Positions 48,001 to 60,000 of a stretch of 64,000 bases of DNA are shown here, piece after piece. A program made the translations under genes and the position numbers. Each line of letters opens with the position of its first letter. The stretch's first letter is position 1. The notes below the pieces were generated by a model, which was not told the origin of the DNA, searched no databases, and saw nothing but the letters and a program-made list of their open reading frames with translations. Source of the stretch: Sphaerolaimus hirsutus (lineage: Eukaryota > Nematoda > Chromadorea > Monhysterida > Sphaerolaimidae); the NCBI GenBank assembly GCA_964036195.1, contig OZ038455.1, positions 8,201,855 through 8,265,854 of the forward strand, read 5' to 3'.

Positions 48001-51000
48001 GCTGCAGTTCGTTCAATTCCGGCTGCAAAAATTCAACATTGGGCATTTAATAAATGTTCGCCAACGAATGGACAGTATCGCCTTAATCACCTGCTCCATC
48101 TCCATGATGCACACGCCGAGCAGCGCGAAATACTGTTGGCACTGTGCCAAAGCCCGGCGCCTGCCCACGCCAGCCCTGGCCCTGGCATCGCCCGCCCACA
48201 GCGGCAGTCTAGCTTGCTTCAACAGCGCAAACATGAACCCGTGCGATGATGCGGGCACCGCGCTAGGTCGCTTGCAGGGCTCGCACGTTGGCAAACTGCC
48301 AGGGCTCGCATTTGTGTTGGCTATTTTCGGTTGAGGTGAGGTAGGCGGACCCTGAATAGTCAAGGGTTTCATTGAAACAAAGGAAAGGTGTCACAAAGGG
48401 TCGGGATGACTTTTTATATGGACATTCTATCTGGAATCAGTGATATCCTATTTTTTTACTTTATACTTTGGCCTCAATATTGTTCAGACTATTCATCATC
48501 GAATTTCTCGATGTTAACATTTGAAAACATATACTCAGCACTTGATAGGACACAACCGCCTTAACCCTACCATAACAATCCCGAGTAACAAATCACGATC
48601 CCTGCACCCACTGACCACGAAAGGCGCGTGGGCCACCTTGGAAAGCTGTCTCAACGCGTTGCGTCGCACGGCGGCGACGGGTGCGAGCAGCAGCGTGTCG
48701 ATCACGAACGACTCGGCGCAGGGCAAGCCGAACAAGTGCGTGCTGGACTGGATGCCGGTGCAAATGTCGGCTAGTAGACGCAGGCAGTCCTGGCTCAGAC
48801 GCGCCTGAGTAAAGAGTGGTTTGGCCAGACACGTACACTAGGATTGGAACGGGATTCCGAGCTCGAATAAGGGAAAATTTCGGAATTTGGCAATCCCGAT
48901 CCCGAAATCTGAAAATCAAATTACTCCGATCCCGAGAGCCCAATTCCGATCGCGAAAACAAAGAAACCAATCCCGATCCCGAAAACTCAATTCCGTTTGA
49001 ACCCTAACAAACACCGCAATTGTTTTTTAACAGCCTGGTAAAATCTCGTCGGGCTATTGACATACTTGGGCATTATCTGCGTGACCCGCCGCTCACCTGC
49101 GCCCTACACGCGGCATCATTCAAACAGGAGCAATTATTCGTGCCGGCCAAAACGTCGTGCGCCGCGTTCCGCTGACAATGCATGCGCGGCGACAAAGTCG
49201 AGTCGGTCGACAACTGGACCGCGTGATTGTTGCCGCCGTTGCTCGGCGAGCCCATTTGCTCGTTGATCGCGTTGCCGCTGCCTGCGAGATCGTAGATGGG
49301 GTTCGGGATCACGATCCCGAATCCCGAAAGCTCAATTCCGATCCCGATCCGAAATTTCAAAAACGAATTTCCTGATCCACATCAAGGTCCCGAAAATTTT
49401 CAAATCGCAATCAAGATCCCGATAGCATGAAAAATTAGTGGAAAATGATAAAAAAAGTTTAAAATGATTTTGTTGCACTAAAAAGGGTAACGGAGTGTCC
49501 AATTTATGCCACTTTTATGGCATCCAGATGTATTTTTAGACCATTTTTGTGGCAAATCAGCGAAATACCTTTAATATCAGTACAGCGTTCAAAATACCGA
49601 TCCCGAAACCATAATCCGATTCCGAAATATCAAAAACCAATCCCGATCCCGAAAAGTCAATCCCGTTTTAACCCTAACGCCCTTCCATAAAACACGAATA
49701 GCCTCACTGACCAGAGCTGCTTTCGCTGCTCCTAGCGGCCAGCGGACTCATGGCGCTGTTTCTCTTCACGCACGCGCACCCGGCGCCATTCTCGAAAATG
49801 GCGTCGGTGCCATTGTCGCTGGCGCGGAGCAGCCCGGCGGCGGTCAGCCACGCCACTTGGCGCACTGCCAAACAGATCGAGGCCAGCGTCGGTTGCGGCA
49901 CGTAACTGCGCATCCGCGAATGGAACATTGGGCCCACACACACTAGTTGACATCGACACCAAAGACCAACTGGTGATGGTCCCGATCTAGAAGCTTGCTG
50001 AAGAGCCGACAAACGACGTTCAAACGCAAGCTTTGAATTAGGATAGGAACCAGTTGACATTTGGTGTCGATGTGTGTAGGGCAATTGAAAGAGAAAAATA
50101 TTATTGGGACAAATAAATAAATCACAGATTTTCAGCATTGTTGAAATTTATGTAAACTTTTGAAAAACTCCGTTAAAATGTAGTATTTTTCTTCGTTTTT
50201 TAAAAATTATTTTCGTAAAAATAGAATTCACAACCCCCCGCCCCAAAAACCACCCGACTCACTCAATAACCCCGCGAACTTTCATACTTTGAATCAACTT
50301 TGTAAAATGGTCAGTGGGCAGCACTTTGTTGGCGCTGTGCGCGAACGAACTGCTTGCAGCGGCCACAGGCGCCTCCTGGCAATGTGGGGAATCTGCACCG
50401 CCGCTACTGTTTATTGCCTCCCACGTGCGCTCGCTTTCTATGATGGAAAGGAGTTCGGAGCGACCGCAGAGAGTGTGTCTGTGTAAAGGGGGGGGGGGTT
50501 AAAGTTGATAAACTTTTCTCTCCAGAGTATTTTTTACAAAAACCCGAGTACCGGTACTTTATTGGGGGTAGGGTTGGCCGATGTTTTTTTTAAACGTTTT
50601 TAAAAAAAAAAAAAACGTTTTTTTTTTTTTAAAAACATGACGTCCGAAATGTTTTTTTTTAAAAAAAAACATCGGCCGAAATTTTTAGTACTAAGCACTG
50701 GGTATTTTGCAAAATTTTTGCGTGCAAGCGCGCAATTTCACACACAAATTGACATTGGTGGTTGTTTTCATTGGTTTTGTTGCATTTTTAGCATCAAAAC
50801 ATCCATTTCTATGTGCTACCATGGGTGAATAAGCCGACATATGTTGCTGTAATATATAATATTGAGGTATTGTGCTTCCATGTACCTCCACAGTGTGTAA
50901 CTTCACTCCCAAAGTAACAACCTCCTTTTATAACCTTGTTTGATCACCATTTCGTGCCAAACTTTACCTGAAGTCTCGAACATTCGACTATAAGGCGATA

Positions 51001-54000
51001 TACGAACGATATGTCGACGAAAAATGGATATTTTTGACACAAATCACCACTTATAATGCTATCCCATGGCTCCACAGCCATTATATGGTCATATTTAACA
51101 TCACAGAGTATTGCCAGTGTCTGATATACCTATATATGTTGACACTAGGTCATATCTGGGAGCTTTTAAAAAAAAACGTTTTTTTTCCAACCCTAATTGG
51201 GGGAGAACGTAATTACTCGGAAAATACGCGAGTACACGTACTTTACTTTTACAGTGAAAAATATAAGCTATCATATCTATCATCTAAATACCCACAGGGT
51301 TTTTATATTTCGCCAGCAAAATTTTGAAGGGGGTTAATTCCAGCAGGGAATTTTATTTGAGTCGTGATTTTTTTAAAAATGAAATGTCGGTATCGAAGCG
51401 TCATATGACGGGCCTGAAAGCACCAGTGAACATGGTGCTACATGGTGAATAGCGCACCTGAGTATCTGAAGCACAATCAGGCACAAATCGATCCTCTGAA
51501 CCTCGCTCAACACTGAAACATCTCCAATCACGAGGTCCTGGTTCCCATCCGCCAACATAACGGATAAATCGGTGAAATTGCGCAGATTACATCCAGTGGC
51601 GCATAGTAAAACACGCAATAGAGCGGGAATCACCGCGCTTGAAAATGCGGATACATTCTCTTCGATAAGTTGATAAAGGCTGTTCGATTGATTTATGGTC
51701 GCCTGCGTGGCGATCGACGGCAACAGCTGGCTCGAAAGCAACTGAAACACGAATGAAATGATGAAAATGGATATTATCAGAAAAGTTTTCAAACGAAAAT
51801 AGGGTTGGAAAGTGATGTTTAAAAAGAAAAATCGATTTTAAAAAGAATCGATATTTTGAAATCGGGCAGCTTAAAAAAACATTTTTTTCCAACCATAAAA
51901 GGAAATATGAACCTGGAGGTAGTAAAATGTGCTCGGTAAACAATTGCTGCGAAATCTATCAGAGAAATTAATGGCGTCGTGTCTGGTGCCGTTTTTGTTC
52001 TCTGGCTTCTTGGAAGAGGCTGCAAATATCATCAAGTGGTTACGGTTGAAACGTATGGAATATGAATATCTGCTATCGAGCAGTTTTGCATCATAAATCA
52101 CATCATAGACGGCCCGCACACTAGTTGACACATGTGTGTCAACTAATCTGTGTCAACTCAGATTTCGGCTTCACGTGTCGTAGAGCGATCACTGCTTCCA
52201 ATGCACATGCGGCAACGTTCAAAGATAAATATTGCGGCAAGTGCATTGGAAGAACCTCTGCGACACGTGGAGCCGAAATCTGAGTTGACACAGACCAGTT
52301 GATACACGTCTGTCAACTAGTGTGTGGACCGCCATTCAAACACTCAGAAGGGTGACAAAAATCAGAGGTAATTAATTTACAATAACCAAAGCACCCACCT
52401 TGCACATCAGACGCGAACGCATTCACAACGCCCGCTTTCAGCGCCGTAATACCCCTCTCAAGGCTATTAGTCTTTTTATGCTGCTTCACGCTTTTCAAGT
52501 TGACGCCCACACGGTCCACGCTTTTAGCCCTCGCATCGTCGCTCGGCCCGGCAAAATCGGTAAGTGCAACCTTTGAAATATTTGCGGTCGTGGTGAACTG
52601 GAAAGTGACCCGTCTGTCGGCCGGTAGCAACTGTAGCAGGTTGTTGGCACTGTGCCAAAGTTGTCTGGCGCCCCCCGTTGAGATCGAAGCTTGACCCAAC
52701 GAGAGAAGACAATCGTACAACTGCGGGTGAATATACATGTAAATATTTTTTGTATCGGCGTCATAACTTAAAAAAGATCCTATTTATCTCAAATCGTAAG
52801 AAACACATAAAATTTCCGCAGTTATTCCGCACGTCCGTAACTATAAAAACAAGTGTGCCGTGCGGCAAGGAGTTTTTGAAAACCACAAGACTCACATCAT
52901 GAGAATCAGCTGTGAGAAGTTCCGACGGAAACGGCCCCTCAATTGTACGCCTGGAGTAATGCGGTACAGATATAAATATTTAGTAATAATGTACCAATAA
53001 GCAGATACAATATAACCTCGAAGTACCCCCCCCCCTCAAAAAAGGGCTGGGGAAATAATACCCCCCTCGAATTATACCCCCACAAATTTTGCTGTCGAAA
53101 AATATACCCCCATGGGGGTATTTCGAGGTAATACGATAGGTAGATACATGAATAATACAATTCAGACTGAGTTCCGAAAAGGAGTAAATGTACACAAATC
53201 CTAATAACATCAGTTATCCACAACTGAAGCAAAAAGAAAGAATTTCCTCAAAACTTCACAATATCAGAGTGAACAATGTACTACGGGTCTCCAATGGGGG
53301 GGGTCCCCAATCGCCCAGCTATCATCCCGGAGGCAAAATTTGTGGCCACTATCCCCTGAACACCCCCCCTCCAAAAATGGCCAAGCTATCTTGCTATCCA
53401 TAGCTATTTTTGAGAAATTTTGACGGCATTTGTGCTCAAAATCGCGGTGGGTCACGTGCGCCAGTCCGCTGGCGCGTCCACCAGATCGACTCACTTGTAA
53501 AATCCAGCACTGCTATAATTGAGCTTGGCCCTGAGTACAATTTCCTTTTCGACCTGTTCCCCATTCTGTGCACCTAGTTCAGATCCGGCACCCGCGGCAT
53601 CGACGCCACCGTCGCCAGGGGGCACGAGATCGAGATCGGCCATCGTGCGAGCGTCTTCATCCGTGCCCAAAGTTTGCCCCATGTGCGTTAATTCGATACG
53701 GCCGCAATCGGTCTGAGTGTGGGTGGACATTTCTCAGTTACGTTTGACTATTATGGAGACAGTGACGGAAGAATAGGTAATGCTAATTTGAGGCCAGAAA
53801 GTATCCTTGCAGAAAGAGACAAAACTTCCATCAACTGCTACGAATAGAGACATTAATTCAAAAATGAGAATGTGATAGGGTAGGGTTCAAACGGGATTGA
53901 CTTTTCGGAATCGGGATTGTTTCTTTTTTTTGTTGAGATTTTGGGATCGGGATTGACCTTTCGGTATCAGGATTGGTGTTTCGAAATTCGGGATTCCAAT

Positions 54001-57000
54001 TTTAAAATTTCGGACTCCGGATCGGGATCTCAAAATCCCGGAATTTTTACAAGATTCGAGATCGGAATCCCGTTCAAACCCTATGCCTCGCATCAACCAA
54101 CGTCGACATTGAACCTGGCGGCGACTCTCAACCGTATAGATCCGAGCATCTCGTTCGCGTGCGTGCACAGTTCGAACTGCATGGGTTCCTTGCCGCCGTC
54201 CTTGCCGCCGCTGTAGGCTGCCGAGGGGAACGCCTCTTCCACGCGCAGCGAGAATTTAGCCCACGGAGAACAGACGCACACGCCTGCGAAAGTGTGCATT
54301 TTATGTAGTTGCTTGACGACTGAAAAACAGATAGCTGAGCGGCTCCAGGGATAGATAGCTGGGTGGTTTGGGGGGGGGGGGTTACCCCCACCCCCCAACC
54401 ACCCTTTCCTACCCCTGCTACTTGTGCACCGAGTAAACAGATGCATGGGGTTCTAGCCGCTTCATACACCAGTTTTCATAATCCTCAATAAATAAAAAAG
54501 TTAGAAAATGCACTCACCCAATCTAGCCGTCTTGGTGCTCTGATAGCAGCGCCAAAACGCCCCGTTACCGGTAACTTCGACGGCCGTGAGAAACTGCGAC
54601 ACCAGGTCCAGCACGCGACAAAGAGCCCGCGCGGGGTTACACCTGTACGTTTCGACTATGTAGATACAGTATTCGGGGGGTTAGATACCGTAATTACTCA
54701 AATTATTCCCAGTGTTAGAAGAATGAGGAAATAATAATTCCCCCGCTTGAATAATACCCCCGTTGATGGAAGAAAGTTTATGTAGATACCGTATATCCTC
54801 GAAATGCCCCCACCCCTTGAAATACCCCCCTCAAAATGGGCACTATGTATTTGTGGTCCGGGAAATGCATAACAGACGTTTAAAACACTTACCGTGTTAC
54901 GTTTAAACATCGTTTATACCATCTACATCATTATAAAAGACTGTAAAAACTTATAAATGGTGGTTATTGTTGCATTTTTCACGTTTTTCTCTCAGAATTG
55001 TCACTCTGAAAAAATAAACCCCCGGGGGGTAATTCGAGGAAATACGGTATCTTTTTTAAATGTCGGTAAAATCAGACCAAGCAAGAGCTTTGTCTGGTTT
55101 CACTTACCGAATGCGAATGCAGCACATCCGATGTGCAAAGATGCATATATGCACTACCTAGGGGTTCCAGGACATATTTACATGTGTTATTTAGTGTGAC
55201 GACTACGGGCAGGAAAAAATTGATGAAATAATAATTCGACCACTTGAATGATTCCCCCTGATAATTTCCCGGGGGAATTATTCGAGTAAATACGGTATCT
55301 ACGTATTTCAAGCACCGCAAAAATTTACCGTCGGTTCGGTACAATCAAGCTGCACAAAGTAAAACATGGGGTGAAAATCTAAGCGCACACGGCACCATAT
55401 CTCATTAAAACGAACCCCTGCGGCAGCGGTGTAGGTTCGCAGTTGGAGACGCCCCAGGCGCGGGGCACGTGCGGCTGACACAACGACCCGTCGCCATTGT
55501 CAGCACCGCGCAAGGCGCTTATGCAGCCAGCTATGCGCCGCAGGCATTCACCTGTGTGTCGGGTGGAGCATAGAATCGCGGGGGTCTCCAATGGGGGGCT
55601 GCTGTTTATTAAATTTTTGTTAATTAATACTTTTTTACTTGATCAGCTGTAAATTGTTAGCTGTTTTACACCTACTTTCAGCGATTTTTTTCATTTTCTT
55701 CTTTCTACCACCTTGAACCCACCTAAATTTTTCAGCTATTTCTCCGGAGGAGCGATTTGCTGTCTGTACAACCCCACCCCCTGGATGGTCAAAACTTAGG
55801 ACACCCCAGTAGAATAGGTATTGTTTAGTAAAATCAATCAAAAAACGGTTATCAGCTTTTTAAAATACATAAAAATTCACACTGACCAAGAAATTTCGTA
55901 AAAACGGGCTTCGGGTGAGACGCCAACTTGTCGCTCAGATTGTTGTAGTGTAAATCGACCAGAAAAGTTGCAGCTTGTTTTGCAATTTCACGTTGACCGG
56001 CCAAAACTAGTGACCAGGCAAAATCCAAACCGATCAAGTCCAAATCGATTACTTTGACCTGAAAAAACGATAAGTGAAACATTGGCGTAAAAAGGTTTGC
56101 AACCGTTTTACAAACGCTTTTTCAAAGTATATCTCCAAATATTTGCTTTAGAAACGGGAGCCGAAATTTTTGATATTGACTCGAGGAAACGAAAGACTCA
56201 ACAGACTTGAACAAAAAATCAAATTTGATAACATATTTGAGGAGTTTAACCAACAACGTTTTTCAAACCCGTCGACCGTCAAATTTTAACCAAAAAAACA
56301 CACCTCGCGTGCATAAGTCGTTATCTGAAGTTTGCCGCGGCAGCTATTGACATGCTCAAAATACTGGCGGAAACAGCGGAACCCTACATTTTCGAATGAT
56401 ATATTTAGTTAAATAGAAATCGTGTGAAAAACCACAAAAAAATGTTTCAATTAACCCAACCATCATCGCAAAGACTGCCAGGCTTTAATTTTGTCAATTT
56501 TTCCACCAAAAGTTTTTTCGTCGCGTCGTCGCTGAACTTTTGGTAGCTGGCAGCGGCCCTTTCGCAGAGGTTGGATAGAAAATGAAAACATGCCTGAAAG
56601 ATGGCAAGTTCTGAAATAAAGCCGACAAAAAATGGTGAAAAGAAAATCGCAATATTAAGATAAAAGAACATGCAACCTGTCTGTCGAGTGCCAAACCAGA
56701 GCCATTCTCTATTAGTGTGACCCAAATGTCCTTGAGCAACTGGATCTCGACTTTGGAGTCTGATTCCTGCGCCGGAATATACAATTCATACATGATGTGT
56801 GGTTTTTAGTGAAAAACTTGTTTACCCCCCCCCCCCCCCCCACCCGCACCCGCCAACCCCAAAAAATATTTTTTCAGCTATCTAGCACTCCGGAGGACCG
56901 ATTTGCTAACTATCCAACCCCCGGAGGATCTACCCCCGCTTACGATTCATGTAATATTCATTTATTTTATTTCCCCATACAAAATTTTTGGGTCGTTTAC

Positions 57001-60000
57001 AAAATATTATTTTGATTTTCAAAAATCATTTTTTTAAACAAATATCCAGAAAAAGTTTTTTTTGTCATCCCTATCCGATCCTAATCCAATCGCAGACTCA
57101 CTTCAAATATGGTAGAGGCAGTGGTCAGAATTTCGTGCAGAACTTGATTGTAACTGGTACCGTCCTTTAATTGTAATGTCTGCTCGTCAGCGTTGTGCGT
57201 GGAATTGCCTGGAAATTCGAACGTTGACATTTATATAAATGAGGAAAATAAACGCCATTAAAAATGTGACGTAAAATAAAAATGAAATACACGTGTGTCA
57301 ACTGGTCTGTCAACTCAGATTTCAGCTTCACGTGTCGCAGAGCGATCTTCCCCTCGCCGTAATATTTATTTTTCAACACTGCCGCATGCGCATTTCGAGA
57401 TCGCTCTGCGGCACGTCTGCGGCGTGAAGACTAAATCTGAGTTGACACAGACCAGTTGAGTGTCAACTAGTGTGCGGGCCACCATCATATAAATAAATAA
57501 CTATAACCATTCACACAAACCAGCTTGAAGGGCCTGCGTGGCAGCCCTCTGCGCCCTGGGCAAACACTCGTGCACTAAAACGTCGAGAAACTTCGCCTGC
57601 TCCACCAGCTGTTTCATGAGACGTTTCCTTCTAGTGTTCACGGGCTCTAAAGGCTTGCTGGAATCCGTTATGTTGCACTTCAGCAGCTCTCGTATGTGCT
57701 GCAGCCAATAGTAAGCGAGCCTCTCCTGTTTAGGTGGGTGTGTTTTTGGCAGGGGTCCAACATTGGGCAGGGTTAATATTATAGTGAATAGTGCCATGGC
57801 GCCAGCGCCATAATGTCTCAGCTCTTGGCAACAAAACCCTGGCCCTTTTTCCATCGCTACTTATGAAGTAAGAAAAATTAAAAGTAAGAAAAACGTGCGT
57901 GGCCAACCGATTTGCTCAGAAGCTCCACACATTCCTTCACGTACAGCCACTGCAGATCACACTTGCCCTTGCTACTGATTATCTGTATGACGATAATTTG
58001 ATATTCCGTCGATAAATTTACATGGCAGGCACTTGAGCAAACATGTAACATATTTATTTGTGTAAATACGGTATCAATAATTCCCGTATTTTTTTGTTTT
58101 TCCATTAAGCAAATTTGACTTTCAACCAATTAAACAATCAACGTTGAAAACAAAACTGTATGAAAAATGTAACATTTACTTTACTTTGCTTTACTTACCT
58201 ACCCATGTCAAATGCGAGAGTTTATTCTCCGCACGTCACTTTCACCGAGAATATTATCAAAACAAGGGTGGGATTATTCGAGAAAACAACGTATCAACTG
58301 ACAGAATGTTGTTGCTTGAGTGCCTCGAAAGTGACATGGCAGGGTTTGCTGTGCGCGCCGCCAGCCAGCTCCCACAGGGTGGCGCACATCTGCGACGTTG
58401 CACATTGTGGAATTGACACTTGACTGGGGTTGGTCGCTCTATACTCTATAGAACCACAAAATCTTACTGAGTGAAATAGTAGTGTTTTTTGGAAATTGAG
58501 TTTGTTTACCTCGTGTTTGATTGAATATAACAACGGAATTTTTAGTAAAATCGGGATCAACTATTAATGTTTTAGATAATTTTATTTATTCCCCGCTATA
58601 TACCAACATTGCACTCAACAGACAATACTCACCTTCTTTTCAGCGTAATCCAACTGGGATCTGCGCCCAATTTCCGCCAGCATCCAAATTATTCTCATTT
58701 GGCTCTGTTCCAACTCACGAGGCCAACTCTAAAAATAACACGGAGATAAAAACGCTATTTTGTGGACACGCTGTGTGCGGCACGACAAATTGCGGTCCGC
58801 ACATTGGCGCACCGCACACTGCAAAGTGTAACGATCGGGTCCGGACGTTTTAATTTCAGCCCGGGCAGAATTATAAAGTCAGTTCGGACGATTTTATTTA
58901 GGACACATCTAAAAAACTAATGAAATTTGGGTAGGTTCGGACGATTTTTAATTCCACCCCTCTTTTGAATTCCGCCTTTGAACTCCACCTAGGGTTGGAA
59001 AAAAGCAATTTTTTTAAACGCCTTGATTTTTTTATATCATTTTTTTTTAATTGATTTTTTTTTATTCAAATCAGATTTTTTTTAAATCGCTCAAAATGGG
59101 GGTATAGAGAAAAAATATGTCTATGTTAAGTGTCAGACAATGTATTGTTATGTCTATTGTGGTCATATTATGACTGTGGAGTCATGAGATAGTGTTATAA
59201 GCAGTGATTTCATTCAAAAATATCCATTTTATGTCGACTTGTTACGTATATCGCCTTTTGTCAAACGTTCGTGACTTCAAGTGAAGTTCAGCATGGAATA
59301 GTGCTTAAAAAAGGCTGTAAGGGAAGGCTAATACATTGACAGTGATGCTACACACTGTAGAAGTATGTGAGGGCACATTGGCTGAATATTATATACTGCA
59401 CTAGCATATCACGGCTTATTATTACACTGTAGCATGAATAAATGCAAACTTTTACACTAAAAATTCCCCAAAACCCATGAAAACACCACCAATGTAAATG
59501 TGTATTAGAAATTGCGCGCTAGCGCGCAAAAAATTGCAAAATACCTAGTGCAAGTCTACCAGAAGTTTTTCATTTTGATTTTTTTTTTATAAAATCAGTT
59601 TCCACCCCTTGATGTTTTAAAAAAAATCAGATGTTTAAAAAAAATCTGTATAAAAAAATCAAGTGCAAACTAGGGTTGGAAAAAAACGTTTTTTTTAACT
59701 CGATGTTGTTGTTTTTTTTAAAAAAAACGTTGTTTTTAAAAAAAAAAACGTTTTTTTTTAAACGTTTTTTTTAAAAGCTCCCAGATATGACCTTGTGTCA
59801 ACATATATAGGTATATCAGACAGTGGCAATACTCTGTGATGTTATATATGACCATATAATGGCTGTGGAGCCATGGGATAGCATTATAAGTGGTGATTTG
59901 TGTCAAAAATATCCATTTTTCGTCGACATATTGTTCGTATATCGCCTTATAGTCAAATGTTTGTGACTTCATGTAAAGTTTGGCACGGAATAGTGATCAA

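Noticed and set aside
55325-55345. A 21-nt microexon between USP9X exons 16 and 17
   Set aside because: It has AG and GT flanks, but including it is not needed. The donor at 55414-55415 already gives the phase exon 17 requires.
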